A stretch of DNA of 46,175 bases. Origin: Mastigocoleus sp. MO_188.B34. Its GTDB lineage: Bacteria; Cyanobacteriota; Cyanobacteriia; Cyanobacteriales; Nostocaceae. The DNA lies in the NCBI RefSeq assembly GCF_030065675.1, contig NZ_JASJDK010000026.1, forward strand, positions 1-46,175, read 5' to 3'. A program made the translations under genes and the position numbers. How positions within the stretch are numbered: the first letter of the stretch is position 1; each line of letters begins with the position of its first letter. Of this stretch, positions 8,719 to 17,911 are shown one piece after another. Below the pieces are notes generated by a model. It had not been told where the DNA came from. It saw only the letters and a list, made by a program, of their open reading frames with translations, and did no database searches.

Positions 8719-9815
8719 TTTTCTATGCGCTTATAGCATACCCAAATCTATTACTTTTATCTGCCTGTTTCTTACTATTCAGGTAATAACAGTGCAATAT
8801 CATGCAGAAACAATCAACAAATTTTAGGTATGGTGCTTTGCCTTTGCAGTTATTTTTCAAATTCAACTGTTTACTTTAATATTTATAATTAATTTTACTT
8901 AATATTATGTTATTCCTGAGTGCCGCAATCAGGAAAGCAGGTTGTGCATATTTTTCCCATAGCTCTCACTGAAAATGATTCATAAATTTTATACTTGCTG
9001 TATATCAATCACTACTTTTATTCTGATTCCTGATTTTATCTGCTAAAATTTCAAAACAATTACAGTACAAGTATTATTAACTACTTGTAAGTGACTAGTA
9101 TAATAATAATCTAATGAAAATGCTACTTTCAGCTTTGAGTTGAATTAATCGGATTTTTTAATTTGACCGTCACCATAATTAAGACAGGACTTACGCAATT
9201 GTCACAATATACTGGTGGTGCGTGACACTAAAAACCTTATTAATAGGTTCAAGTTCACTCTAAGTGTCACACACCCTACAAAAAAATGTGCCGGTTGCGT
9301 AAGTTCTATAAGAGATTGATTTGAACTCTTGCTACAAGAGATAATTGCGGTATAAATATAACTTTTAATAGATATAATATTTTCAACATTGACTAAATCA
9401 TCTGGTTGAAGTTAACTCTCAAATATAGTTCTCAAATATATAAATAACTGATAGTTATATAAGAAAATTATAAATACATAAATATCATTTCTATTGACTA
9501 AGTCACGATAAATATTTGACTAAAATAAAAATAATTTTTGAGCTAAATACCATAGTAAATATTGACAAAACTACCTATCAGATATTATATAAACTGAATG
9601 TAATTTAGGAATGTTGACAATATAAACAATTAGAAATGTAATTTATCTAAATTTTTTCGATTTTGGATACAAAGCAAATTGCGACTATCTTTAGTGCAAT
9701 TAAAGCTATTTATGTAAGTGCATTAAAATTATATCAAAATAATTTAATGTTTATTTTCTATTTTATTAGAGCACTTAAAGATTTACTATAAAAATATGAG
9801 TTCTGTAGGTAAAGA
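8719..9815. other. 1.1-kb AT-rich noncoding region
   Basis: No supported reading frame on either strand. Apart from the MITE-like element at 9186-9306 the DNA is very AT-rich, with many short inverted TA-rich stretches. It separates the divergently transcribed pentapeptide-repeat and TPR genes and probably carries both promoters. Confidence 0.6.
9186..9306. mobile_element. MITE-like element with ACTTACGCAA terminal repeats
   Basis: ACTTACGCAA at 9189-9198 is the exact reverse complement of TTGCGTAAGT at 9295-9304. Inside, GTGCGTGACACTAA and TTCACTCTAAGTGTCACACACC pair partly, so the whole ~120 bp can fold back on itself. It has no coding capacity. A degenerate relative lies at 503-597. Confidence 0.7.
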
Positions 9816-10559
9816 ATGGCCAACTGCCGCTGCATAGTTGTCTCAAGCCTAATAGCTTTATTCTCTTTTGGTTGTGTTCAGGAGAGAGAACGTTCGAGAG
9901 AATTAGTGCAGCCCATAGTTCTGGAAAATAATATTTCCCAGTTTTTTATACAAGCATATGATTCTCAGGAAGCTCAAATATTATTGCAACAAGCTAATAT
10001 TTTGCTAGACAATCATTATTATGATGAAGCTGTAAATCTATATAACCAACTACTTGCGATTGAAGACGATAATATTGAGGCTTGGAATAATAGAGGTAAT
10101 GCTTTAGCAGCACTTAAACTTTATGAGCAGTCAATAGCATCCTATGACAAGGCTATTACACTTCAGGTAAACCAGCATCAGTCATGGTATAACCGAGGTA
10201 ATGTGTTAGCCCAAATAAAACGTTATTCAGAAGCAATTCATTCCTACGAACAAGCTATTAGGATTAAACCTGACAAGTATGAAGCTTGGATTAATCGAGG
10301 TGTTGCTCTATCTAAAATACAGCGTTATCAAGAAGCCATAGATTCTTATGATGAAGCGATCGCAATTGCGCCCAATACTACTGAAGCATACTACAACAAG
10401 GCTTGTATTCATGCTCTTCAGAACAATATTAGCTTAGCCTTAAAGCATCTCAAAAAAGTTATAGATAGGGCTCCCGATAGATATAAACAATTAGCGCAAA
10501 ATGATCCTGATTTTGAGATAATACGTGAAGATAAGAGATTTCAAGATTTAATTTACTAG
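9816..10559 (+). CDS. TPR-repeat lipoprotein
   Basis: A 247-residue exported protein with a lipoprotein signal ending in LFSFGC (C20 as the acylated residue). At least four tetratricopeptide repeats follow (about residues 57-200: YDEAVNLYNQLLA, YEQSIASYDKAITL, YSEAIHSYEQAIRI, YQEAIDSYDEAIAI). TPRs bind partner proteins; none can be named here. The C-terminal KQLAQNDPDFEIIREDKRF is a common capping motif of cyanobacterial TPR proteins. It stands alone, after a long AT-rich gap. Confidence 0.85.
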   Translation: MANCRCIVVSSLIALFSFGCVQERERSRELVQPIVLENNISQFFIQAYDSQEAQILLQQANILLDNHYYDEAVNLYNQLLAIEDDNIEAWNNRGNALAALKLYEQSIASYDKAITLQVNQHQSWYNRGNVLAQIKRYSEAIHSYEQAIRIKPDKYEAWINRGVALSKIQRYQEAIDSYDEAIAIAPNTTEAYYNKACIHALQNNISLALKHLKKVIDRAPDRYKQLAQNDPDFEIIREDKRFQDLIY

Positions 10560-10710
10560 TTATAGTAGTCCTAAATTATTGATGATAATCAGCATTGTAA
10601 AGATGCAGTCTTCATTGGCACGATAAGCGCATCTTGCACTGCGCATAGCATTGTAAGGTAAGCATGCAGCATCTCTGCAGTGCAGGATTTATCTGTTCGC
10701 AAATCAAATA

Positions 10711-11805
10711 TTAAGCTCCATCTATAGACCAATGGGGTGGATCGCCAGCCAACTTATAGACACCATAGGAAGCACCTACTCTCCACATGGTTTGATTTGC
10801 AGAAGCATCTGTCGGTGCACCAACAGTTATTACTCTTCCACGAGTATCCTTAATTTTAATTGTTCCTTCCCAAGTAATAATCCAATCAATGGCTAATCTT
10901 TGTATATGTCTAGAACGTAACGATACGGGATTATTACCAATACCATAAGCATCTACCATGTCTTGAGCACCTCGGATGGAACCGGCTCTAGTATAATGTT
11001 CCCAATCAATATTTACCCCTTTGAGTCCAGGTACATATCTCGGGTAAATATTTCTACGAGCAATTCTCGATGCGTAATGCATGAGGTGTGCTCTTTCTCT
11101 AGGACGATGGGTTGCAGTGACAATTACCTGACAACCTGCATCAATTAATGCTTGTTCAAATCTTTGGACTCTTTGACGAAAGGGTGATTTTAAATCTGCG
11201 ATCGCTCTACTTGTGGGGAAAGATTTAATCCAGTGGGGTCCACTCAGACGGAGACGAAGAACTCTGGCGTATTTGTCGAATATTTGCATTGATCGGGAAA
11301 AATGTTCTCCCAAGCTTTGCTTTGTTGCATCATTAATAACTGCTTCTAATTCACCTTTGAGGCGTATATCCCTTTTTAAATATGCTTCTGCTAGCCCCTT
11401 ACTACTTCTGGGACCAAAGTCACCATCAACAACTAAAGCTGGGGTTAGGCGTGCAACTTGATTTAAGCTTGCTTGTAAGTTTTTAACTTGCGTCTCTCCA
11501 AAACCAAGATAATTCAATAGTTGATTACCCTGAATGTTCGGTACTTGTTGAATAAAACCTTTTTCAATAAAACCTTGTTTAGCTGCTTGGGTATAGCTAC
11601 CATTACCAACTACACCATCAACATCTAAATTATTTTTTTGTTGATAAATTCGAGTTGCTTTATCAGTAAGTTGACCAAAATCATCATCAACAACTTCAAT
11701 TGGATATCCCTCATTCTTAAGAAAACTTTGCCAAGCACTGACATAAGCACCCTCAGAACCCAGTCTGAGAATAGGTAGATTCAGCACCCCAATATTAAAA
11801 GCCAT
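10711..11805 (-). CDS. Peptidoglycan-binding protein with M15-like peptidase domain
   Basis: About 364 residues from the preferred start MAFNIGVLNL (a longer frame starts at 11901). The N-terminal third has two peptidoglycan-binding type-1 repeats (LRLGSEGAYVSAWQSFL... DDDFGQLTDKATRIYQ; a second near LVVDGDFGPRSSKG). The C-terminal half carries a pattern like M15/VanY metallopeptidases: TATHRPRERAHLM, then SRHIQRLAIDW and DPPHWS, giving H, D and H in the expected order for zinc. The usual Gly of HxxGxAxD is Arg here, so activity is not certain. No signal peptide is seen, as in phage endolysins. It neighbours an Amidase_3 gene of similar layout. Confidence 0.72.
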   Translation of the reverse strand: MAFNIGVLNLPILRLGSEGAYVSAWQSFLKNEGYPIEVVDDDFGQLTDKATRIYQQKNNLDVDGVVGNGSYTQAAKQGFIEKGFIQQVPNIQGNQLLNYLGFGETQVKNLQASLNQVARLTPALVVDGDFGPRSSKGLAEAYLKRDIRLKGELEAVINDATKQSLGEHFSRSMQIFDKYARVLRLRLSGPHWIKSFPTSRAIADLKSPFRQRVQRFEQALIDAGCQVIVTATHRPRERAHLMHYASRIARRNIYPRYVPGLKGVNIDWEHYTRAGSIRGAQDMVDAYGIGNNPVSLRSRHIQRLAIDWIITWEGTIKIKDTRGRVITVGAPTDASANQTMWRVGASYGVYKLAGDPPHWSIDGA

Positions 11806-11939
11806 AGTTTTTACTAGTCGTTCGCCCTTGGTGTCGTCAAAATTAAGCAACACGTGAAGTTGTAAGGTTATATTTGTAACATACTTTTCGAGATGTAGCA
11901 ATCAAAATTGTCAAAATCTATGGGAATCTACCTATTAGG

Positions 11940-12076
11940 ATTTTTGGTAATGGGTAATTGGTGATGGGTAATGGGTAATTGGTGATGGGTAATGGGTAAT
12001 GGGTAATGGGTAATGGGTAATTGGTAACTAGTAACTGGTAATTTTTGACTTTTGACTTTTGACTTTTGACTTTTTA
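11940..12076. repeat. Short tandem repeats (GGGTAAT / TTTTGAC)
   Basis: A run of GGTAATG/GGTAATT heptamers (about 11946-12025) followed by TTTTGAC heptamers (about 12040-12076) fills the gap between the two cell-wall hydrolase genes. Confidence 0.85.
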
Positions 12077-12093
12077 CTTCCGCGCAGCGGTGG

Positions 12094-13035
12094 TTATCCA
12101 ATCAATTTTTCCCAAGTTAGGGGTCCAACAATTCCATCAATAACTAAGCCAGTATCTCGTTGAAATGTGTTAATTGCTAATTCTGTTTGTGGACCATAAA
12201 TTCCGTCCATATCTGCTCCCAAACGGTATTGCAAATATTGAACTAATGTACCAGCAGCGTGATTTTGTCTCACAATTGGTTTGGATAAAATCTCATTGAG
12301 AGCATCCCATGTCGTTTTACTTGCAACTCCAGTAATTTGAATTCCCACAGTTGTTTGAAAATTTTCAATTGCAGAGTTAGTTGCTGGGCCTAATTCTCCA
12401 TCTTCGTCGAGCATTTTATCATCTTTATCGCTTATCTTTAGTCTGTTTAATGCTTTTTGTAAACGAAGAACAGAGGTATCTGGATTGTTAGTTTCATCAG
12501 GTATTGCTTCTATTGGCGGTGCTGGAAGTTCACCTGTTAAACCTTTAACAATTGCATTTGCCATCGCTTCGCTATTATACAACTTCATATCTCTTTGCGA
12601 GTCGATAAAGCAGCACTCAACTAAGATTGCAGGCATATTTGTATTCCGTACAACATACAAGTGGAAACCATTTTTGATTCCACGATTAAAAAATCCAAGT
12701 TTAACAATTTCTGTCAATACAGGTTTAGCAAATTGTCTACCTTTACTACTAGTTGCAAAGATTTCTGTACCATACGCTCTAGTATTAAAAGCGTTAAAGT
12801 GAATTGAAACAAAAACATCCACTCGGGCTGAATTGGCAATATTTACCCTTTGAACAAGGGACTGTTTTACGGAATATACTTTTTGGGGTTTACAATCGAC
12901 AACTGTATGACCTAAGGCTTTTAATTTTTCCATCACCATTAAGCCTACTTCTGTAGTTAAATGGTCTTCAAATTTAATCCCTTTAGCTCCTGTATCAGGA
13001 GGTGCATTATGTCCAATATCAATACCAATTTTCAT
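12094..13035 (-). CDS. N-acetylmuramoyl-L-alanine amidase (Amidase_3) with two PG-binding repeats
   Basis: A 313-residue zinc amidase that cuts the bond between MurNAc and the stem peptide. Catalytic and zinc residues are present: H9 (DIGHN), E23 (FEDHL), H79 (SIHFNA) and E140 (LVECCF). The catalytic domain covers about 1-170. Two peptidoglycan-binding type-1 repeats follow (about 190-250 and 255-313, each ending with the pattern GIVGPLTW). No signal peptide or AMIN domain is visible, unlike division amidases of this group. That and the neighbouring M15-like gene suggest an endolysin-like or specialised lysis role, which is inference. Confidence 0.9.
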   Translation of the reverse strand: MKIGIDIGHNAPPDTGAKGIKFEDHLTTEVGLMVMEKLKALGHTVVDCKPQKVYSVKQSLVQRVNIANSARVDVFVSIHFNAFNTRAYGTEIFATSSKGRQFAKPVLTEIVKLGFFNRGIKNGFHLYVVRNTNMPAILVECCFIDSQRDMKLYNSEAMANAIVKGLTGELPAPPIEAIPDETNNPDTSVLRLQKALNRLKISDKDDKMLDEDGELGPATNSAIENFQTTVGIQITGVASKTTWDALNEILSKPIVRQNHAAGTLVQYLQYRLGADMDGIYGPQTELAINTFQRDTGLVIDGIVGPLTWEKLIG

Positions 13036-13139
13036 TTTTATGTAACCCCGTATATATTTCTAAATATATTTCTCTAAATATATTTCTCAAATACTTAGAC
13101 AAATCAATTTCTTAAGTATCAAATATTTTCTATTTTGAC

Positions 13140-13260
13140 AATGATTTGGGGTGGGGATTGGGGAAAGTGTGGGGAGTGTGGGAAGTGTGGGAGGATGGGG
13201 AAAACCAAATTACCAATTACTCATTACTCCTGTAGAGACGTAGCATGCTACGTCTCTACC
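13140..13260. repeat. GTGTGGGAA repeats and a 28-bp perfect palindrome
   Basis: GTGTGGGGA/GTGTGGGAA units at about 13150-13195 are followed at 13232-13259 by a perfect palindrome, GTAGAGACGTAGC and its complement. This belongs to the dispersed GTAGAGACG family also seen at 13817, 17781, 28364 and, truncated, near 34800. Confidence 0.85.
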
Positions 13261-13315
13261 TCCTTACTTGTTACTTATTACTTATTACTCATTACTCATT
13301 ACTCACCAATCTCTC

Positions 13316-13750
13316 ATGACTACTCAGCTAGAATTATCGGAAATCCAAGATTATCAACAGCTTATTCCTAATGATACTCAGATACAAAAAGCACTCACAA
13401 CGATTGAAGACAATGATGGCGATTTGGAAGCAGCGTTTGATAGACTTTGGCAAGAAAAATTTGGTCAGGTTAATTACGGCGCGAAGAAGTCTTTGTTAAA
13501 GTTAACCCTAGAAGAAATTCGCACTGAAATCTGTGGTGATGAGGGTTTGCGGGGAAAAATCAAGGAACATACTAAAGACCCAAAGAGTGCTTCTTTACTC
13601 AACAGCATTATTGGTTCTTTGGTCACAGTTGCTGCTTTGAATGGAATTCCGATTGATGGGGCGATTGCTACTGTAGTAGCGTTGTATATTCTCAATATTG
13701 GGGTGAATGTTTATTGTAATACTGAGCCTGAAAGTGAATCTAATAATTGA
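13316..13750 (+). CDS. Small hypothetical protein with UBA-like N-terminus and hydrophobic C-terminus
   Basis: 144 residues from MTTQLELSEI. The frame is open to 13268, but the upstream part is translated repeat DNA. The N-terminus (IQKALTTIEDNDGDLEAAFDRLW) resembles a three-helix UBA-like fold by eye. The C-terminal third is hydrophobic (SIIGSLVTVAALNGIPIDGAIATVVALYILNIGVNVY, two possible helices with a short break). It lies 250 bp upstream of the CHAT/NB-ARC gene on the same strand, so a functional link is possible. I do not recognise a family with certainty. Confidence 0.7.
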   Translation: MTTQLELSEIQDYQQLIPNDTQIQKALTTIEDNDGDLEAAFDRLWQEKFGQVNYGAKKSLLKLTLEEIRTEICGDEGLRGKIKEHTKDPKSASLLNSIIGSLVTVAALNGIPIDGAIATVVALYILNIGVNVYCNTEPESESNN

Positions 13751-13788
13751 GAAGTATACTGAGCCTGAAAGTGAATCTAATAATTGAG
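13721..13788. repeat. 31-bp direct duplication at a gene end
   Basis: The sequence starting ACTGAGCCTGAAAGTGAATC and ending in ATAATTGAG occurs at 13721-13751 and again at 13758-13788. The first copy encodes the last residues and stop of the small hypothetical gene. Confidence 0.9.
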
Positions 13789-13816
13789 TATATACAATTT
13801 GTGAACAGATAAATCA

Positions 13817-13846
13817 TGTAGAGACGCGACATGTCGCGTCTCTACA
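13817..13846. repeat. 30-bp perfect palindrome, GTAGAGACG family
   Basis: TGTAGAGACGCGACA followed directly by its exact reverse complement. It is preceded by GTGAACAGAT, a flank also present beside the truncated relative at about 34785-34820. Confidence 0.92.
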
Positions 13847-13999
13847 AAAGAATATTGATTTTTATAAATGATTTAGAATTTTTATATTGAGCCTTTTTTA
13901 ACTATCATTAACCAGCAAATGGCATGTTTTTCCCGGAATTAGCAACAATAATTTGTATGAGAAACTGTATGCAAATATTAATACTTATATATTAACCCT

Positions 14000-16696
14000 A
14001 TGCCAGTCATCATCATTCGAGAGGAGCGCAAAACTGATAACGGATTTGAGGTTTGTTTGAGCTTTGATGGTGCAGAATATTCTGTTAGTGTTACTGAACC
14101 ATTTACACCCAAGGAAGAAAAAGAATTAGAGTGGTATTTCGAAGACTGGGTGAGGTTCCCTTTTACTGACACTACAATTGCTCAGAGAGCAGCAAATAGC
14201 ATAAGGTCTTACGGAGAAAGTTTATTTCAGCAAGTTTTCAAAGCAGATTTTGACGCTTACAGCGCATATCGCCAACTACGGGGTAATTTAAGTCAGTTAC
14301 AAATTGAAATAGTTAGCAAAACCCCAGAATTTCATGGTTTGCATTGGGAAGCGATGAGAGATCCAGATTTACCGCGACCTTTAGCGGTAGATTGTATTAT
14401 GGTGCGTAAAAGTGTCAAACCGACGAGTACATCAACATACGTCGAACCATCTCCAGTAATTAATTTGTTGGTGGTAACGGCGCGTCCGGATGAGGAAGAT
14501 GATGTTGGATATCGTACTATTTCTCGCCCTTTAATTGAATTAATTGAAAATTGTCAGTTGCGGGTCAATGTGGATTTACTGCGTCCTGCGACTTATCAGG
14601 CTTTATATGAATACTTGGAAGCTAAAGGTACAGGTTTTTACCATGTAATTCATTTTGATTGTCATGGCGCACTGATGAGGTATGAGGATGTAAAGCAAGA
14701 AATACAAAGAAATCGCTACGTTTATCAGAACAGATACGGTAGGTACGATCTAGAACCTTATGATGGTGTAAAAGCGTTTTTGTTTTTGGAAGGGGAAAGC
14801 AAGGGAGAAGCTGATCCGGTAGAAGCCCAGGAATTAGCAGATTTACTGACAGGTAAGGGTATTCCTGTGTGTATTTTGAATGCTTGTCAGTCAGCGAAAC
14901 AGGTTAAGTTAGGGGATGAGGGAGACGAGAAAGAACAAGCAGATTCCCGAGAAACCAGTTTAGGAAGTCGCTTGATGACTGCGGGAATGCAGATGGTGGT
15001 AGCAATGGGATATTCGGTGACGGTTTCTGCTGCTGCGATCGTCATGGAACAGCTTTACCGCCATTTGTTTAATAATAAAAGTATCAATGAGGCGATCCGT
15101 TTGGGTAGGGGAGAATTATTCAGGAGAAAAGGACGCAAAGCCTACTTTAATAAGACAATTGATTTAGAAGATTGGCTGTTACCTCTGGTTTACACTAACA
15201 AAGCTGTTAATTTCAACTTGCGGGAATTTACACCGGAGGAAGAAGAGGAATATTTTGAGTCTGTTAGTAGTAAGTTTTCTTTCTTGGAGCCGGAATATGG
15301 TTTTGTGGGACGGGATTTAGCAATTCTCAAAGTTGAAAAAGCTTTACTACGCCACAATATTTTACTGTTGCAGGGAATGGGGGGAACAGGTAAAACTACT
15401 CTGCTCAATTATTTGCGCCAATGGTGGCAGATTACAAGTTTTACTCAAGATGTATTTTACTTTGCTTACGACCACAAAGCTTGGACGCTGACACAAATTC
15501 TGTTTGATATTGGGAAGTCAGTTTATAACAAGTTTGAGTTTGCACGATTTCAAGCGATGGGTCAGCAAGCTCAGGTAGCAAAGTTAGTCAAAACACTCCG
15601 GGCTGAAAACTACACGGTTGTTTTAGATAATTTTGAGTCGGTAACGGGAGAGGAATTAGCAATTCAAAATACCCTGAATCCTGAACAACGCCAAGAAATT
15701 CAAGGTTTTTTAACTAAGTTAGTCGGTGGAAAGACTTACGTTGTCATCGGTTCCCGCAGTAATGAAGAGTGGTTACAAAAGACGACATTTAAACAAAATA
15801 TCTATCAGTTGCGCGGGTTAGATCGAGAATCCCGCACGGTGTTAGCTGAGAAGATTTTAGAACGTCATGTGTCAGCACGTCGCATTCCTAAAATCCGTGA
15901 AGATGATGACTTTCAGCAACTAATGAAAGTCTTAGCGGGATATCCTTTAGCAATGCAGGTAGTATTAGCAAACTTGGGAAATCAATCTCCAGGAGAGATT
16001 TTAGCAGCAGTGCAAGCTGGAGATGTGAATTTAGATAGTGCTAGTACAGATAAGACGGAAAGTATTATTAAATGTGTTGAATATTCCTACAATAATTTAT
16101 CAGATGAAGCACAGCAGTTATTACTATGTTTAGCTCCTTTTAGTGGATTTATTTATCGTGCAACGATACCCGTATATATTGAGGGGTTACAAAAATTAGC
16201 AGCATTTAAAAACTATCCCTTTGACCAATTTGATGACGCGATTCAAGCAGCGATCGACTGGGGTTTACTTTCCCCAATTAATTACGATCTACCAGAATTA
16301 CTCAATATTCACCCCCTATTTCCTTACTTCTTGGAAGCAAGATTAAAAGAACTCGATGGAGAAATCCGCGAAGCGGTGCGGGAGGGTTTTAAAAATCATT
16401 ATCGGAGTTTAGCTGGTTTTTATAGAGAACTGATGGAATCAGAAGATCCGCAGGAGCGACAACTAGGTGTTGTTTTCTGTGGGTGGGAATATGAAAATCT
16501 TTATCAGGCTTTGCAAATTTGTTTGGAAAAACAGGAAAGTTTAACTATATTTTTCTGCTTGAATAAATACTTTGATTTGATTAGTGATCTTCAAACCCAA
16601 CTGAAATTATCAAAATTTGTCTGCAAAGCCCATGAATCTTATCCATCTGATATTAGAACAGGTGAGATTAGTTATGAAGCAATACGGTTCAGATAA
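14000..16696 (+). CDS. CHAT protease - NB-ARC STAND NTPase
   Basis: 898 residues. Residues ~155-400 form a CHAT (caspase-like) peptidase domain with the dyad H222 (HFDCHG) and C296 (LNACQS). An NB-ARC/AAA module starts near 435 (FVGRDLAIL), with Walker A GMGGTGKTT at 459-467 and Walker B VVLDNF. A winged-helix/ARC part follows to about 760. Such proteins are sensors that oligomerise on ligand binding and release a protease; several act in antiphage or cell-death systems. The usual long C-terminal TPR sensor array is short or missing: the protein stops soon after the first helices, next to repeat DNA. Truncation is possible. Confidence 0.88.
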   Translation: MPVIIIREERKTDNGFEVCLSFDGAEYSVSVTEPFTPKEEKELEWYFEDWVRFPFTDTTIAQRAANSIRSYGESLFQQVFKADFDAYSAYRQLRGNLSQLQIEIVSKTPEFHGLHWEAMRDPDLPRPLAVDCIMVRKSVKPTSTSTYVEPSPVINLLVVTARPDEEDDVGYRTISRPLIELIENCQLRVNVDLLRPATYQALYEYLEAKGTGFYHVIHFDCHGALMRYEDVKQEIQRNRYVYQNRYGRYDLEPYDGVKAFLFLEGESKGEADPVEAQELADLLTGKGIPVCILNACQSAKQVKLGDEGDEKEQADSRETSLGSRLMTAGMQMVVAMGYSVTVSAAAIVMEQLYRHLFNNKSINEAIRLGRGELFRRKGRKAYFNKTIDLEDWLLPLVYTNKAVNFNLREFTPEEEEEYFESVSSKFSFLEPEYGFVGRDLAILKVEKALLRHNILLLQGMGGTGKTTLLNYLRQWWQITSFTQDVFYFAYDHKAWTLTQILFDIGKSVYNKFEFARFQAMGQQAQVAKLVKTLRAENYTVVLDNFESVTGEELAIQNTLNPEQRQEIQGFLTKLVGGKTYVVIGSRSNEEWLQKTTFKQNIYQLRGLDRESRTVLAEKILERHVSARRIPKIREDDDFQQLMKVLAGYPLAMQVVLANLGNQSPGEILAAVQAGDVNLDSASTDKTESIIKCVEYSYNNLSDEAQQLLLCLAPFSGFIYRATIPVYIEGLQKLAAFKNYPFDQFDDAIQAAIDWGLLSPINYDLPELLNIHPLFPYFLEARLKELDGEIREAVREGFKNHYRSLAGFYRELMESEDPQERQLGVVFCGWEYENLYQALQICLEKQESLTIFFCLNKYFDLISDLQTQLKLSKFVCKAHESYPSDIRTGEISYEAIRFR

Positions 16697-17062
16697 GCCT
16701 AAATTCCTTCGTAGAAACGTGAAATTATGACCTAATACCTCTACGGTACGCTGTCGCTAAGCGCTAACACGTCTCTACAGTGTTATTTTTTTCAAAAAAA
16801 TTCTTAACTCAACGGTATTGGGTTATGAAGGGGATTAGTTATTTAACAATTTACACCCCAAACTCAACTAGCCCAACAATCCGCCTTGGATTAAAATCCC
16901 AGGCTCATAGACAAAGTCTGCTAAAGCAGACTGGGTAAGGTTTTTAGTGCATTTTATGTACTATGGCTAACGCCACGCTGCGCTAAGAGCTATTAGCCTG
17001 GAAGTTGATTTCCAGGTGAGAGTTTGAACTAAACGAGGTTACTAAAAGTTGTTTTTACCAAT
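16697..17062. other. Repeat-filled intergenic region
   Basis: No gene. It contains a degenerate GTAGAGACG-type element (about 16710-16785, ending ACACGTCTCTACAG). A dispersed double hairpin follows: AGTCTGCT/AGCAGACT at about 16914-16931 and CCTGGAA/TTCCAGG at about 16998-17014. These palindromes are typical interspersed repeats of filamentous cyanobacteria. Confidence 0.65.
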
Positions 17063-17776
17063 CTACCCAAGCTGTCTGTATGCTTCATCCACCAACACGG
17101 GAACGCATTCACTAACATCCAATTCTGCTGCTAAATCAACATCACGCTCAAAACCTCGCTCAATTAACTCTTTCCCCGAACCGCATTGTTTCAACAAGGT
17201 TTTTAGATTAGGTTTAGCACTGTGAAATACACTAGCTGCAGCTTGTGCTTCCGGTGATAAACTACCCGTGAGATGAGAAATAATTGCTCCTGCACCAACA
17301 AAATCTTCAAATGCAGGGCGAAGACTACCATCTTCCCATCTTTCTCCTGCAGTTATTACTGCTATATTCCTTCCATAACCCATCGCTGCTAAAGCAACCG
17401 CTCGACAATTTCTCAAACATCCAGCCAAAGTTGGAGTTGTTCCGGTTGCTAAACTCAGGGATGAACCATTGGGTGAAGGTAGTACCAACTGAGTATCCCG
17501 AGAAATTTTTGTTAACGAAGCTGGGGAAAGTGAATAACCGCTACCACCTCGTTTTTCTGCTAATTCCGCATTCATAAATTTAGCAAACTCTCTTGCGGAA
17601 TCATCTTTCCATTGATAAGGGAAAACCGTTGCTCCTCGGTTAGTCGCAATATCAATACAGGTTGAAAACGAAAGAATATCAATGATAATCACAACATCGC
17701 TGATGGGAGCTAACTGTTTAACTCCGTTTTGACCCCATTCACAGCGAATGTCGAATTGGGATTGAGTAAAAGTCAT
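17063..17776 (-). CDS. comB: 2-phosphosulfolactate phosphatase family (ComB)
   Basis: 237 residues across the whole ComB fold: DVVIIIDILSFSTCIDIA near the N-terminus, RGATVFPY, LPSPNGSSLS, GYGRNIAVITAGERW and FEDFVGAGAII. ComB removes phosphate from 2-phosphosulfolactate in coenzyme M synthesis of archaea. Cyanobacteria carry the gene without making coenzyme M, so the substrate here is unknown. A standalone gene with palindromic repeats directly upstream of the start. Confidence 0.87.
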   Translation of the reverse strand: MTFTQSQFDIRCEWGQNGVKQLAPISDVVIIIDILSFSTCIDIATNRGATVFPYQWKDDSAREFAKFMNAELAEKRGGSGYSLSPASLTKISRDTQLVLPSPNGSSLSLATGTTPTLAGCLRNCRAVALAAMGYGRNIAVITAGERWEDGSLRPAFEDFVGAGAIISHLTGSLSPEAQAAASVFHSAKPNLKTLLKQCGSGKELIERGFERDVDLAAELDVSECVPVLVDEAYRQLG

Positions 17777-17780
17777 GCAA

Positions 17781-17860
17781 TGTAGAGACGTAATATATTA
17801 CGTCTTTACAAGATATATTACTTGAGACGTAATATATTATGTCTCTACAAGATGTATTAC
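17781..17860. repeat. Two adjacent GTAGAGACG-family palindromes
   Basis: TGTAGAGACGTAATA/TATTACGTCTTTACA at 17781-17810 is followed by GAGACGTAATATATTATGTC at about 17824-17843, continuing CTCTAC. They are separated by AAGATATATTACTT, which recurs after the second copy. The pair looks like a local tandem duplication. Confidence 0.85.
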
Positions 17861-17911
17861 TTTTTGCTTTTACACATAACGATGAAAGCGATCGCTCATC
17901 TATATCTGTAA

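Noticed and set aside
17781-17860. Terminator for comB
   Set aside because: The palindromes lie upstream of the minus-strand comB start and belong to a dispersed family without T-runs.
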